From the NCBI GenBank assembly GCA_029935325.1, contig JAOZKO010000043.1, positions 1 through 13,745 on the forward strand: a stretch of DNA of 13,745 nt. Reading direction: 5' to 3'. Source of the stretch: Bacteroidales bacterium (GTDB taxonomy: Bacteria; Bacteroidota; Bacteroidia; Bacteroidales; UBA1556). Below the pieces are notes generated by a model. The model did not search any database, was not told the origin of the DNA, and was given only the letters and a program-made list of their open reading frames with translations. Positions 13,715 to 13,745 of this stretch are shown one piece after another (position 1 is the stretch's first letter; every line of letters starts with the position of its first letter). Both the position numbers and the translations under genes were made by a program.

Positions 13715-13745
13715 ATGGCAAAACAAGTATCTATAGAGCAAGACG
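13715..13745 (+). CDS. infA: Translation initiation factor IF-1, N-terminal end only (partial)
   Basis: IF-1 binds the A site of the 30S subunit during initiation. The first ten codons are present, reading MAKQVSIEQD, which matches the MAKQ..IEQDG N-terminus of Bacteroidetes IF-1; the rest lies beyond the right edge. The ATG is one base after the map TAG stop (TAGAATG), so no separate ribosome binding site fits between them. The order map-infA is standard in this phylum and would lead to rpmJ, rpsM and the alpha operon outside the window. The OB-fold itself cannot be seen here. Confidence 0.9.
   Translation, partial: MAKQVSIEQD

Noticed and set aside
1..13745. Mobile element, defence system, CRISPR array or horizontally acquired island
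   Set aside because: Gene order is canonical from rpsG to infA, composition looks uniform, all genes are intact, and no unexplained space is longer than 49 bases.

Overview
The window is a ribosomal-protein superoperon from a member of the Bacteroidota (Bacteroidetes), probably class Bacteroidia. The DNA is AT-rich, and every gene I can support lies on the + strand. The lineage call rests on four things: fusA is followed directly by rpsJ with no tuf gene between them; almost no start has a Shine-Dalgarno sequence; S14 is the long zinc-free form; and the L2, L3, L14, S17, SecY and IF-1 sequences resemble Bacteroidetes homologues as I know them. The order within the class is not decidable by eye.

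Layout: 1-2186 is the end of the str operon (the last 27 codons of rpsG, then fusA). 2202-7353 is the S10 operon: rpsJ, rplC, rplD, rplW, rplB, rpsS, rplV, rpsC, rplP, rpmC, rpsQ. 7356-12912 is the spc operon: rplN, rplX, rplE, rpsN, rpsH, rplF, rplR, rpsE, rpmD, rplO, secY. It is followed by map and the first ten codons of infA, which lead towards an alpha operon outside the window. Gaps between genes run from a 10-base overlap (rplC/rplD) to 49 bases (rpsE/rpmD). No rho-independent terminator is visible, and no stretch over 300 bases lacks a gene.

The genes make the elongation GTPase EF-G, eleven proteins of the large subunit core, tunnel and 5S region plus further surface proteins, the head and body proteins of the small subunit, the SecY membrane channel that docks at the tunnel exit beside L23 and L29, methionine aminopeptidase which acts on nascent chains at the same exit, and initiation factor IF-1. 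The set therefore couples ribosome assembly, elongation, nascent-chain processing and secretion.

I found no mobile element, CRISPR array, tRNA, broken gene or unexplained coding region. This is conserved core genome, and I do not see an undescribed system in it. The points worth a second look are regulatory or comparative: a Bacteroidetes-type -7 promoter element in the rpsE-rpmD gap, one isolated Shine-Dalgarno-like sequence before rplE, a repeated AGAGATG start context in the first third, the rplC/rplD overlap, and the loss of the methylated glutamine in L3.
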